Below, piece by piece: positions 36,001 through 48,132 of a stretch of 64,000 bases of DNA (its first letter is position 1; each line of letters starts with the position of its first letter). The stretch covers positions 69,733,501 through 69,797,500 of the forward strand of contig CM073491.1 in assembly GCA_037074585.1 (NCBI GenBank), in the 5' to 3' direction. A program made the translations under genes and the position numbers. The notes beneath the pieces are model-generated. The model had not been told where the DNA came from. It saw nothing but the letters and a program-made list of their open reading frames with translations, and made no database searches. This DNA comes from Biancaea sappan. Lineage: Eukaryota > Streptophyta > Magnoliopsida > Fabales > Fabaceae.

Positions 36001-37413
36001 GTTCAGCATTATAGAAAGGACTCAAGGAGTTGTTTTTAACAATCCAATGTCATTGATTTTTTTTTTTTTTTCCTTTGCTGCATGGCTTATGTTGCTCTCT
36101 GTACAACTTTTCTGCATTGGATTTCTTTTTTCTGGAAAAATATCTCTTCTCCTTCTTTATTGAAACTTGTCCTTTGCATTGCGTTAATTTTTTTTTTTTT
36201 TAATTTGGCAGGTAAGTTATGGTTCTAATGCTCCTTAGTTAATTAAACTGTTCCTTTTTTTGCTTTTATTTTTAATACATGCAGTCAGACGATGAACGGG
36301 AAATGTGTAGCAGGACTGTCTATTGTACAAATATTGATAAAAAGGTATATAATTACCTTTTACTCTGTTGACTTGATGAATTGGTTTCATTCTTTATTCA
36401 TTTTCACATGTAATGTACCATGATAATCATAGTGCATCTATGTATGTTAAGTAGGGCTGAGTACTTTGATACCTTTTTAAATTTCCCTCAATTTTAAATA
36501 TCTTATTATGTTCTAAAGCTCACTTCTCAATTGAACATGTGCATTCAACAATTTTAAATATCTCATTGTAGATTTCTCAAGCTGAAGTGAAGAATTTTTT
36601 TGAAACAGCTTGTGGTGAGGTCAGTCCAGGACAACGTTTTCTGTTGTTAGCTAGAAAACAGTTATTCGAGAAGTTGGCTTACACTACCTTTATATTTTGT
36701 AGGTTACCCGCTTGAGGCTTTTGGGAGATCATGTGCATTCAACGCGAATTGCTTTTGTGGAATTTGCGATGGTAAATCTTTATTATGACCATTGAATGCT
36801 CAAATAATTGGCCGAAATATCTGTTAAATTATGAGTAACTATACCCTGGACAAACTATTTAGCTGATTACAATTTTGAACTGGATGTGCTTCTATTTGTT
36901 TCTTTCCTCATAAGTATACCTTTTAAGCCTTTTGGGGATTCACCTTCTTGGTGGGTGGGTGGTCAGAACTCTCATCCTAATGACAAATCTTGATGGTTTT
37001 CACCAAACAAGTGTAGCTTGAATTAAATTAAGTTATTTTCTTACTATTGATGAAAATTTTGTTGACCATATGGAACCATTAAGATTTTGTGTTACTTCTA
37101 TATCTGTCAACCAAAAGAAAAAGACATATTTGTAAGCGTCAATAAAGACACTACTTGCACAAGAGGACCAATCTTGACTGGCTATTTGTTTCTTCTTGAG
37201 CAGGCAGAAAGTGCTATTGTTGCGCTAAATTGTAGTGGGATGCCGTTGGGAAGCCAGCCTATCAGGTTTGGTCCCTGTACTGGAGGAATATGTTGTTAAT
37301 GTAAATCTTAACTAAATACAGTTTAACCTTATTTGGTTTCCTCTTTATTCGGCAGGGTAAGTCCTTCAAAGACGCCTGTGAGGCCAAGGATCACCCGTCC
37401 ATCATCAGAGTAA
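33096..37413 (+). CDS. PABP-interacting RRM protein, CID8-13 type
   Basis: Ten coding exons: 33096-33353, 34097-34207, 34399-34443, 35515-35587, 35719-35831, 36285-36344, 36572-36619, 36703-36771, 37204-37265, 37356-37413. All introns are GT-AG, and the exons total 897 nt for 298 residues with no internal stop. Residues 39-49 (LNPLAKEFFPS) are a PAM2 motif, which docks to the C-terminal domain of poly(A)-binding protein. QGKRRSNGR (93-101) is a basic nuclear-signal-like patch. Two RRMs follow: RNP2/RNP1 at VYVSDI (115-120) and LRFAFVEF (152-159), then VYCTNI (212-217) and RIAFVEFA (251-258). PAM2 plus two RRMs defines the plant CID8-CID13 group, thought to act in mRNA regulation. The ATG at 33096 is the first in frame. 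The exact CID number cannot be fixed here. Confidence 0.95.
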
Positions 37414-37800
37414 AAGTCCAAGACTTTGAGAGGCAATTTAATCAATTTCCTGATGAAACTTGTGTGGAAGGGGCGGTGTAACTTTCCTTTATTTCAGCAG
37501 TTCCATCTTTTCTTTCACAGCAGTTACTTTTTTATTGCCAGAGCATATTATGTTCTGCTCTAACCCTAACTAGACTTCCTAGGGATTGGTCTTCATTTTA
37601 AACGTTTTACCATGGTTTCTATTGAAGTGGGCTAGTTTCAGTTATTTTGTTATGATCAACCAATTATAGACTATCATGCTTCTTCAATTAGCTTAAATCT
37701 TGAACGCCATTGAGGTCAAGTAATGGTGTAAATTTAGCTATTTAGTTAGTATCTAATTCACTGCCCTTCAATCAAGTGAAGTTATGTAATTCCTTGTCAA
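37414..37800 (+). other. 3' UTR region of the RRM gene
   Basis: AT-rich sequence after the TAA at 37411. Several T-rich and TGTAAT elements could serve polyadenylation; the end is not determined by sequence alone. Confidence 0.4.
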
Positions 37801-38254
37801 GTTTCCCTTGGATGAAAAATTAGGTCTACATTTACCGAAAGGTAGGATCATTAGAGGGGGCATTTATTTGCACTTAATAAGGGATTGAATTTAATTTGTT
37901 GAAACTTCAAACCATTAAGTGTTTGTTTTTGTTTTTTTTATTAAGTATTTAATATCTCTGAATGCATTTTATTTAATCATATTTCATGAGAAGTTTGAAA
38001 AATTGAGACATTAATTGCTTGATACATCTTCTACTAACATGTATATGATTTGAATAGGGATTGAAAAAGCAAACAGTATTAAATACTCAGTATTTAGATT
38101 TAAAGATAATATTTAAATATGTATTCAGATTTAAACATCTTAATTTAATAATAAAAAATTGCCCCCATGACTCTTTAGAATATGGTTTCCCTGATTAATC
38201 ATCATGCAGTGGGACATTTTCCTTCTCCTGAAACAAAATGGTGTTTAGTATATC

Positions 38255-38330
38255 TAGAGGAGTTAGCTCGTTTGGTAAGAGAGAACAATCTCTACTTATT
38301 GAGTTTGATTCTTTTAGGAACCACTCTTGG
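38255..38330 (+). mobile_element. Possible tRNA-derived SINE head
   Basis: GTTAGCTCGTTTGGTAAGAG resembles a pol III A box, and GAGTTTGATTC about 30 bases on resembles a B box (GGTTCGANTCC). The spacing fits plant SINEs. The body to about 38640 has an unassigned open stretch on both strands. No clean tail or target duplication found. Confidence 0.35.
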
Positions 38331-38639
38331 ATTAAAATCATAAAAGCAAGAAGCCCTTAAGCTCCTCACTAAGGAGAGTTAGGTTTAGGCAAAACCCGAG
38401 GGCACCTCTGATCATAATACCTGCCGAAAAAATGAATGATCTAACTTTTGAGATCCAGCGTGGTGGAATATGGTGCAGCAGTAAATTGAGTTGGTTGACG
38501 AACCATACCGTTTCCAAACTTTCTGGGATCTTAACCTCATAAAGAGTGGAAGGGGGAAAAGATTCCCCCAACAGAAAATGATAGGTGGGGGTCTGAGTAT
38601 CAAATATCATGAGTTTTATAATTGTCATCTATCTATCTT

Positions 38640-40490
38640 GTGTTGTGTAGCGTTGGTCCATTTTGGCGATGCTGCCTTTTCCCTGATTCCCACTCTTGTT
38701 GCTCTTTGTAAAGAGAATGGATTCTCTGCTTTACTTTTAAAGTCAAGCATTGTGTTTGATTTATTTGAGTTGTTGGTTATGAAAATTAACAGCTTAAATT
38801 TTATAATTATTTTTTTAAAAAAATAAAAAATAAAATAAAATTAACATCTTAAAATTTGAATTATTAGTTGTAAAAATTAATTACTTAGATGAGCCAAATA
38901 GGGTGTTTCACTTTTAAAATCAGACAGATGATCCATTCTCATTTGTAAAAAGGTAGGATGCTAATACTGGCAAGTGGATTTGGCTCTTCTAAACCTCAAG
39001 CTGCACTTTAAAACTCAGGCATGATGCTTGTATTTTTTGTATCTTTTTAAAATTTTGTCTTGAGTTGATTCTTATGTTTGTTCAAGGACTTTTTATGTAA
39101 ATTCGATTAATTTAAACGAGGACAAAATGCAAATAACACTCCCAATATAAAGAGTTGGGAAGTTTGCTCTTTGAATTTTATAAGTTGGCAATAAAATTTT
39201 CTAAATTTTTATTTTGTGAAGTGTTGACTTTTTCCTATAAAATCCTAGCACCATTTATTTGTTACTTTTTGCTAATTTAGCTTTTTTCAATCCGTATGAA
39301 TAAATGCTATAAGGTTTTCTTTATTAAAAAATCGAAAGTTTAAAAGAATTTTCAGTCAATTTTTAAAGTTGAAGGAGTAAATTATACAATATTTTAATCC
39401 GAAAAAGGTTTTTTGTATTTAGACCTTTAATCAGTTGTTTTTGCATCATTTCCGTCAATAAGTCAACCGATTTAACAAACAATTGGTTGGTCCATAATGT
39501 GCTGTGAACCTATTATTTGAAAAGTTCAATAAATAGTAAATTAAAGACTATAGAGCATAGAAGGACTGAACCCTCTGTTAACTCTAGCTTAAGATACGAA
39601 AACTTTCTATGCTTACAATTTTGTTAATCAATAATGACAACATTTGAGTTTGTTTCTGTATGTATTATAGTCGTTTATGTATACTTATGTAATCTAATTT
39701 CTTTTTTCTTTTTGTCAAATTTATATGAATTAAATTTAAATTATAGTTGAAATGAGTTTTAAATTTTAGACAAAAATACATTTTATTTTCTTAAATTTTA
39801 CTTGATGGCACTTTACCCCCATTGAGTTCTAAAATTCACCTCTTAAAATTTAAAATTTGGCAAATAACTCTCTCAAATTTCATAGTCAATACCAAAAGTC
39901 CTCATTTAATAAATATTTTATTAATCAAACTAACGGTAAATATCAACTAAACAATTATACGATAACTTGTCAACTTAGTTATTTATCCTAATCCAAGCCC
40001 ATTTAAGGACTCGGCAAACAAATGATGATATTCCACAGAGTATCGGAATGCAAAAAATAGTGTTAATTCCCAACAATAGACAAACACATATTTGTAATTT
40101 CTGAGTGAAATTTAATTGAAGTTAAGATTGGAGTTTAATTAAAATTGTGTTTAATGTGTCTGTTAAAATTAAGTCCAAAAGCTCCAAAAATTGCCATAAA
40201 CGGCAGCCACTAATTCATAGAAGTTCTATTTATAATTTTATACACACACAAGACTATCATTGGTCCTCGAATAGAATTTGGGAGGAAATTTTGCACAATG
40301 CTATACTTTCCCAAAAAAAAAAGGTCTATATACTATACTTTCAAAAAAAATCTATATACTACGATTTATGCCACATCAATAATTTTTATTTTTTAATAAA
40401 TACAGAATTCCATTTTTATATTTTAAAACCAGATGAAGCTAAACCTCTCATAGCCATAGGCTAAGATTCATCTGAATTTTAAAAAGAAAA
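38640..40490. other. Intergenic DNA
   Basis: AT-rich, with dispersed repeat-like lines (39770-39960). A short frame at 40147-40464 is low-complexity and has no family resemblance. No gene supported. Confidence 0.35.
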
Positions 40491-40583
40491 AAGGAAAAAT
40501 ACTCAGTCAAACTGACTAAGTATGCTGGAACCCAATTTTGTTTTTTTATTATTATAGAATAGGGCTCAGCGTGTTCATTAACT

Positions 40584-40629
40584 GGCATGCAGAGTTGAAA
40601 TATGCAAAGTCATTTCAACTCTGCATGCC
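40584..40629. repeat. Perfect 18-bp hairpin
   Basis: Arms 40584-40601 and 40612-40629 are exact inverted copies (GGCATGCAGAGTTGAAAT and its complement) around a 10-nt loop. A TATA-like box (TTTTATATAAACTCC) follows at about 40679-40693, then a leader-like stretch. Confidence 0.85.
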
Positions 40630-41519
40630 TTTAATTTTTTTTTTGAATCTCATTTTTTTTTCATTTTAGTCCTCTCTTCTTTTATATAAACTCCTCACCT
40701 TCATTTCACAAAAACACACACACGGTTCATTGCATTGTTCCTTCCCACAAACACTTGAGCAGAGAGCAGTTTAATAGAAGAGTTGGAAGAGTTAGAGTTG
40801 CAATCCATATCAAATTGAGAAGAGGAGAAAAGGAAAGTCGGCTTGTGAAGATTAGATTAATATGTTTTAATTATAGACTAGATTTTTATGCATAAATAGT
40901 TTATGGTTAGATGACTTATGGTATTTTTATTTTATGAATATATTAGTGTAGCTAAGTATGTTTACATTTTGAATAATGTTCGTTTGCAATTTTTTTAATA
41001 ATTTTATATTTTTGTTTACGTGGACATTAATTTTTCTTTTTTTTTCTCTCATGTATAATGAGAGTTGAAATCAAAATATGTTAATACGTAAAAAAATAAT
41101 GTTCGTGAAAATAATTTTTTTGATAGATTAGAAATATGATTTACCTACAAAGAAACAAATATGATTAAAATAAAAATTAAAATTAAAAATTAAAAATGAA
41201 ATTAAAAACAAAATGATATTTTTAATATTTTAAAGGTATATGAAAAATAAGAAGTTCGAGAATTTGGTAATTGGAAAATATAATTTTTTATATGAAAAAG
41301 TAATTTTATTTTTAATAATAATTTATGTATTCATTAAAAATGATTATAAAATTATATGGGAATTTTGAAATGATATATTTATTATTATGAAATTATATGA
41401 AATATGTTTTTTTATGCGGACTGTAAATTTTCTCTTTTTTTTTTTTGGGTAATGAAAGATGATATCAAATATGTTTAGATGTAAAATATAGTTCATGTAT
41501 AATATTCTATAGGAAATGG

Positions 41520-42260
41520 AAGGTTCTTGATATTAATATTTGGGTAAGGTAGAATAATGAAATAGATATAAATGAATAAAATAATTTTGATGTTAATATT
41601 TATTTTATATTTATGAAAATAAGATCAGTGAAATGTGAAAAATTAGTCAATTTTCTTTTTTATATTGATAACTGCGTATGGAAGAATTTGTCAATTAATT
41701 TTATAGGAAAATTATTGTTATAAAGTAAAATAAAAAATAAAAAAATAAGAAAAAAAATAAAATTATTGTTTTTTCAATGGTTTTTATATTGCATATCTAT
41801 TAGTGAAATGTATGTTTAATATTTACAAAAATAAGAGTATTGAAATATATGTTAATACTTATAAAAATAATTTTGATGTTCATATTTATTTTATATTTAT
41901 GAAAATAAGATTAGTGAAATGTGAAAAATTAGTCAATAATTTTTATGTTGATAATTGTATATGGAAGAATTTGTCAATTAATTTTATAGGAATATTATCA
42001 TTCTAAAGTAAGATGAAAATTATAAAAATAAAAAAATTGAAATAATTGTTTTTGTCAATGGTTTTTAATTGCAAATTTACTAGTAAATTTATGTTTAATA
42101 TTCCCTTTAATATTTACAAAAATAGGATTAGTGAAATGTATGTTAATATGTATGAAAATAATTTTTATGTTAATATTTATTTTATATTTATGAAAATAAG
42201 ATTAATGAAATGTGAAAAATTAGTTAATAATTTTTATATTGATGAATGTTACCTCTTCTA
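41520..42260. repeat. Tandem repeat, about 290-bp period, three copies
   Basis: A block around TTTATTTTATATTTATGAAAATAAGAT and GTGAAATGTGAAAAATTAGT occurs near 41598, 41888 and 42175, followed in each case by related AT-rich sequence. It sits just upstream of the MULE coding remnant. Confidence 0.7.
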
Positions 42261-43540
42261 TAGATAGGTAAGATCAGTTCTAAAATTGATATGTGTATTT
42301 ATGTCAACTGAAGGAGTAATGTGAGTGAGGTGGGAATGATCTTTGAATATGATATTTGTGAAATGATGACACTAAATGATTGAAATATCACCCTAGACAA
42401 GCTAAAAAATATGATTAATGTCTTTTTAGAATTGTCCCCAATTTAGTCAGTGTCGAGTATAACCTATAAGTACTCAGTGGAGTAGTTGAGATATCGCATG
42501 ATATTTTTGAAGAATGACAAGTCGGCCCAACCTATGATCACTAAACACATAAGAAGTCATGTAGAGATACTTGAACTATCGTTAGAGACCTTCAGTTAGA
42601 TATGAATACTGAAGCTAGGATATTACAAGAGATTATTCCATATGACATCTCATCCTAGTCCCCTAGCCTAGGCTTGTACAATTAGCTAATGACAAAGGAC
42701 AAGTTTATGGCCAACTGGTGTAGTTAGTTGATGAAACTTCGTCATCTCCTTAACCATGCATGGATGATTTCACTAATGATAAAGAGTGCTTCAGTGACAC
42801 ATTTTCTACAAGCAATGATGATGATGGTGATGATCTGGAGAATGATGGCAATGATGATGACAACGATGACTAAGGCAAGGGAATTTTGGTTCCTCTTATT
42901 AGTATTTAGTAAAACCCAGCACATCAATCTTTAACAAGCCTTCCAGATGAGGAGGCAATGGATGACAAAATCTCCAAGAGCCCAACAAGGAATGATACCA
43001 AATTGCAAGCTGGGATGCATTTTAGGGACAAAGACACATTACGACTAGCAATGAAACTATATTATGTTCGACATCACCAGACATTTAAAGTGGCCCACCA
43101 AAGCAAGTATATTAAAATATACATATACCTTAGATTTAAACAGGGTTGTGGGTGGAGATTAGGGCCATCCTAAAAAAGCTAAATACACTTGTGTCCATGC
43201 ATCGCTAGCCCAAGATCATCCAAAATTGGATTCATACGTGATAGTTGATCATATTATGCCCATAGTGATCGACAAGCTAGATGTTTCAATCAATCAAGTG
43301 ATTACCTAGATTTGCAAGAAATTTAATTATATTATTTCTTATGATAAGGAATGGGCTAGAAAATAAAAGGCTATTGTTACAGGCTGTAGGGAGTGGGAAC
43401 ATTATATGCTTTATTGTCCCAACGGATGGCTATAATTCAACGTTCCAAGCAAACTTTTATAGTGGTTTGGGACAATCTGCTATGCCAGGTTCTAATTTTT
43501 ATGTTATTAGTAGGTTGACATGGCAGTAGGTTGACATGGC
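42250..43540 (+). pseudogene. MULE (MuDR-like) transposase remnant
   Basis: Pieces in several frames. About 42380-42600 carries LDKLKNMINVFLELSP ... SSITYKYSVE, the N-terminal MuDR block. About 42815-42870 is Asp-rich. From 42958 to 43170, MHFRDKDTLRLAMKLYYVRH and GCGWRLGPS form the DNA-binding region. From about 43180, YTCVHASLAQDHPKLDSYVI continues to EWEHYMLYCPNGWL. Stops interrupt it at about 43171, 43303, 43362 and 43431. The catalytic DDE part is not recognisable. It is the decayed N-terminal half of a Mutator-like transposase; I found no TIRs. Confidence 0.8.
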
Positions 43541-43549
43541 AAAGTGCTT

Positions 43550-44289
43550 ATACAAACTTACTCTTGAGGACTCGAGACTTGCATATATAATAAAGAAATT
43601 TCAACTAGGCGTTATGAATATTATTATTTTCATAGGTGAACAAAAAGAACTTAAGCACTCTCACTTGGCTTTACTCGCTCAACTTTTAATTTGCTCATGC
43701 TAAAGATAGTGTCAGACAAGTGATCTCAAGGCTTTATCGTAACAAGGGAACCTATTCCCTATAATGCATGCTATACTCCAAGTGCATCTATGTCATACTA
43801 GGGTGCAACAACTTTAGCTTATTGTTAGAGTCAACCTAACATTGATTGCAATGGCGTTGCTTCCTCTTATACACACATTAGAGGCCCCAGTTCCTTGCCC
43901 TATGTGCATGTGCCACCATAGTTTACTTTTCCACCATTGGGCACTGACTATTTTACACTGATGTCAGCACAATGCCATTTTGACTTTTCATCATTTTGAT
44001 TGATCTTCGCTGTCACATAATGCAAACTTTGTCATGTTGTTCTCCCATCAATTTAGTTTCCAGTGTTGGATTTGAATATATACTCCACCTACTATGCCGC
44101 ACATAGAAGGAGAAGAACAAGAAGATGAAGAAGAAGATAATGATGATGAAGAAGAAGAAGTTGGCCAAGAAGAAGAACAAGGGACATTGCTGGTCAAAAT
44201 GGGCAGATATACTTAGGCGTTGTAGGACTAATCCCATTAGTTCAGTTGCTAGTGTTGGATTTGAATACTCCACCTACCATGCCCCCATA

Positions 44290-44320
<31 letters not shown>

Positions 44321-45060
44321 AAGAAGAAGAAGAAGAAGAAGCATGAGATGATGAAGAAGAAGCTGGTCAGAAAGAAGAATCCAAGGGACACCGATGGTCA
44401 AAACAAGTTTTAGAACTGATAGTCATTTCTTTTAGATTTTTCCCCTCATCTATTTTATATTTTAACATTATTTAACTTTGTTTACCTTCTATCATTTGAA
44501 TATTTTTTTAGTATGTTGATTGTAAATTAATTAATTTATTGTAAATTACATAATTATTTGTAATTACATTCTAAATTCTAATGAGCTAATTTAAATATAA
44601 TTAACTATATTATCTACATCAAATGAATAAACTAACTATGATGAACCAATTTTAATTGCATCATAATATTTTAAAAGAGAGGGCTTATAATTTTATCTTA
44701 ATTATACAATTATATTATTTCATGTTTAAAAATTAAACGGGATAAAATTTATATTGTCTACTTCTTCATACATTAATTTCAATTTAATTAATAAAATTTA
44801 ATTTAAAAATTATTTGTAATTATATAAAAATAAACTATTTCTAACTATACAAATTATTTATTAAATATTATATAATCAATTATCTAAAATTAACTACTTG
44901 TAATTAAAAATACTTAATGATATAAATTTAATAGAATATTCACTAATTTATATATAAATAAATATTTATATCTATAAATTAAATTAGCTAATTTTAATTT
45001 TATATATTAACTAATTCCATTATATATAAATTACTTATATAAATTTAATTAAAAAATTTA
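43550..45060. other. MULE-adjacent repeats and AT-rich DNA
   Basis: It contains a duplicated GTTGGATTTGAATA...CTCCACCTAC segment (about 44060 and 44250) and a (GAA)n microsatellite at about 44284-44342. The remainder to 45060 is AT-rich. No gene. Confidence 0.5.
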
Positions 45061-45159
45061 CCAACTAAAGCTCAGCTTGCTCCAGGCTGAACTTCGACTG
45101 ACTTTTTTTATTTAAAAAAAAAAAAGAAGATGAAGCTTGGCCATTGACAATTTGAGTTT

Positions 45160-45163
<4 letters not shown>

Positions 45164-45215
<52 letters not shown>
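45164..45215. repeat. (TA)n microsatellite
   Basis: About 50 bases of pure TA repeat. Confidence 0.95.
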
Positions 45216-45217
<2 letters not shown>

Positions 45218-46890
45218 ATATAAAGATAGAGCTCAGTCAGAGCTCTATGATATATTAAGGAAGTACAAAAAAAAAATTGTTTTGTGTGATGTGAACTGTA
45301 GTATTATATATGAGCAAAAATTTTTGAAAAAAGTAGTATATGGACCAATACTTTTTTTGAAACAATAATATATATTGTGCCTCAATATGTCAAAATTGAC
45401 CAAGGCGAGTAAGCATTCTACCGTTTTCATACTTAGGCACCAAGGTGCTCCACATGTGTGTAAGTACATATGCATATAGGTGTTTATATTACTTTTGCTA
45501 ACATAATCCGCTCAAACATAAATTTATGCCAAATTAAAAAGAATCCATGAAACAATGTATAATGTATTTTACTACGCTCAATTAACCATTTAATGCAATA
45601 AAAGGAAATTCATTAAGTTTCAAGTAGTTACAATTCATGATTAATAAAAGGATATGTTATTAATTTCCCTTGACTTCGAATTATGAAATTTCTACCTTTT
45701 AAAGTTTAAAACGTGGGCGCCTTGGAAGCTATTGCTGGCACCTGGGGCGTCTGCTTGAGCATGGGGTGGCAAAGTCATTTAGCTATATACTCATTCAAAT
45801 GCATCATACCAAACATCAAAATTTTCCGAAGTCATCATGCTAACCACGAGCACAATACCATTTCAATTTAACAATAAACCACAAATATCACATTCCTTTC
45901 AGTTTAGTCCTGTTTCATTACATATTATACATAACACATATAAAATGCACAATTTGCTACACAAATTAAAATGCACGGGAACTACAACATATTTATGCGC
46001 GTTCAGTCTATTCGGAAGGTATGGCGCCACCAAGTGAGAACCAAAGCCCTTGTGAAGGCTACATTGGAAGGATTTAGGGTGCATGGTCGAGGAGCACAGG
46101 CAGGTTTGCTTCTAGGGGCTCTGTCTTTACTACTTGGCTGGTGTTACTGGCTCACAAATGAGGAGTGACAAAGACCGTTAAGAGAGATGGATTGGTCCAC
46201 AGAGAACTGGGTGGAAGCCAAGACCCAACCCATCTGGAAGATGGAGTAGGTTTGAATTGAGATAGATGAAGCTATCAAGATATCACTCTTTTAATTTAGC
46301 TTATGTGTAAGTGGAGTTGCTTAATCAACGTTAACCATTAGTTTGGCTGATGGGATATTTAATAGAAGGAGTTCTTTTCACAAGCTGTGAAGTTTAGGAG
46401 GTTCATTTGTTAAATTTTAAAGTCCAAGGGGTAAAGCACACATCAAGTAAAGTTTAAAAAAGTGAGTTCATTTTTCCCTAAATTTTATGTAAGAATTGCT
46501 TTCCTTAAAATATGAAGAGATGTAATTATTGTGTAATAAATATTTTTGTTATCTAGGCCTCTAAGAATATTATTGAATGAGTTCACCTTCATTAATTCCC
46601 TTTTATGAAAATAACAATAAATTTTCCTTTGATATCTATTCATATAAGAGAGATCTGAGTATGAAGCTCATGGAGCTGGATAAAAGCCTAAAAAGAAAAT
46701 GGTAAAATGTACATTATTCTTGTCAACTTTGGACTATGTGCATATGTAAACCTCGCTCAATTTTAAGTTGTCACAATTATCTTCCTCTTACTTTTAATTT
46801 GTTATAATTAATCTCTTGTGTCATTAACAACGTTACGTTAAACCCCCTTTCATGCCATTCATATTGTCTACATCACAATATTAACACTCA
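45216..46890. other. Intergenic DNA
   Basis: One open stretch (about 45971-46168) has a hydrophobic segment AGLLLGALSLLLGW, but no recognisable family, start context or splice sites. No supported gene. Confidence 0.3.
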
Positions 46891-46892
46891 CC

Positions 46893-46897
<5 letters not shown>

Positions 46898-46931
<34 letters not shown>
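46898..46931. repeat. (TA)n microsatellite
   Basis: A pure TA run just outside the duplicated peptide-gene block. Confidence 0.9.
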
Positions 46932-46934
<3 letters not shown>

Positions 46935-47107
46935 TGAGGTATTATATAAAATATAATATTATTAAGCATAACATCTCAAACTAGGTACATACGATGGAAG
47001 GCAATCAAAATGACAAGAGTTATGGTTTGTTGTTTGGATGCATATAGAAAAGAGATATGCTTATTCAATGTAATTTAATATTGTATTGAGGTGTGGGGAG
47101 ATAGGGC

Positions 47108-47561
47108 CTAGGCACAAGGGTGAAAACAGGCGCATCTGGCGCCGCTGCAGTATCCTCTTGCGTTGCCATACTTCTGCGCATATAACATATTGCAGTTGTC
47201 ATCTGTGCGGTTATTAGTGTCCAATGGATCCCCACAAACTTTGGTAGGTTGTGCCCTTACTTCGCTTCCTGCACCACCAACAACTCATTCATTTCATTAT
47301 TGGTGAATCTTCGGAGAATTCCATTTTTAGACAAGTTAAGCTTTCAGTTTACAAGTTTCCTAAAATATACAAGAAAGGAAGAAAAACACTACCATGCATT
47401 ACTGACTTCTGACCACTTTTGCAAGCCTAATTACGTACTATATTGAATTTAAATCATGGGTTCAAGAAAAGTTGCAAGCATGTAAACTTTTAATTACCTG
47501 CAGTAGCGAATGAAAGAAGCACTATGATGACAAAGATCTTGCTGCTCTTTATGGAATCCAT
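47108..47561 (-). CDS. Secreted six-cysteine peptide (defensin-like), intact
   Basis: Two exons on the minus strand, 47561-47498 and 47268-47108, join across a GT-AG intron (donor 47497-47496, acceptor ends 47269) to give 74 residues and TAG. Exon 1 is a signal peptide (MDSIKSSKIFVIIVLLSFAT). Exon 2 encodes the mature part with cysteines at 33, 47, 62, 67, 69 and 73, spacing C-x13-C-x14-C-x4-C-x-C-x3-C. One exon for the signal peptide and one for the cysteine-rich domain is the standard layout of plant defensin-like and related genes. The usual C-x3-C is C-x3-Tyr here, so it is not a textbook CS-alpha-beta defensin. I cannot name the subfamily or role; signalling, defence or reproduction are all possible. 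A broken paralogue lies at 54281-55906. Confidence 0.82.
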
Positions 47562-47654
47562 GCTTGAACTTGAATGATATATTTGGTTTTTCTTAATTGA
47601 TTTAGGTTTAATGATGAGATGCTGTGGATGAGGGTTAATTTGAGGTGGTTTTTA

Positions 47655-47666
47655 TATTTATATATA
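47655..47666 (-). promoter_or_regulatory. TATA box of the cysteine-rich peptide gene
   Basis: TATATATAAATA on the minus strand lies about 95 bases before the ATG, leaving room for a short 5' leader of roughly 60-70 nt. It is the best promoter match upstream of this gene. Confidence 0.6.
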
Positions 47667-47997
47667 GTATACCTGGGATTTGAGGGGGTGGTTCTCATTA
47701 AAATTTTTGGATTGTCTTTCCAGATTAATTTGCCAGAGGAAATTTGATAATATTTGGCTGATTACAAACTATTTAGTTAATTCTCATCCAAATTGGAAAT
47801 AAATACCTAACCAATATGCTTTAACATTGGCCATTCATTTATTAGAAAATCACTTGTTGTTCGGAAAAATATTTTATCGAAAAATGCTCCCTAAAAGTAT
47901 ATTCGTTTTCCTTAATTACTTGGATTAATATATGGTATAGTGTATTTTTTTTTTTAAGTATTCCTTCTTCTTTCCTCAGCAGATCTTAATTGTGTGG

Positions 47998-48130
47998 ATT
48001 AATTGTAGATAAGTTTGAAAGTCATTGTTTATTAGAATGAAAGATTATTTACATGCGGTGTTGTGCACATATTTCAAACCTGGTTGTGAAGGATGATTCT
48101 CTAATAAGTAAAGCAATTGAAATTACAGAA
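47998..48130. other. Short spacer after the duplicated block
   Basis: No gene. The similarity to the 56.8-kb region ends near 47990. Confidence 0.4.
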
Positions 48131-48132
48131 AA

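Noticed and set aside
38338..38826. Overlapping open frames on both strands (96 and 111 codons)
   Set aside because: No recognisable family or splice structure; probably repeat body next to a SINE-like head.
42728..42934. Met-rich 68-codon plus frame
   Set aside because: It is the wrong frame of the Asp-rich (GATGAT) part of the MULE transposase remnant.
44013..44273. Phe-rich minus-strand frame
   Set aside because: It is the complement of a GAA microsatellite.
45837..46168. Possible small membrane protein (AGLLLGALSLLLGW)
   Set aside because: Only one hydrophobic segment, no homologue recognised, no promoter or splice signals; likely chance.
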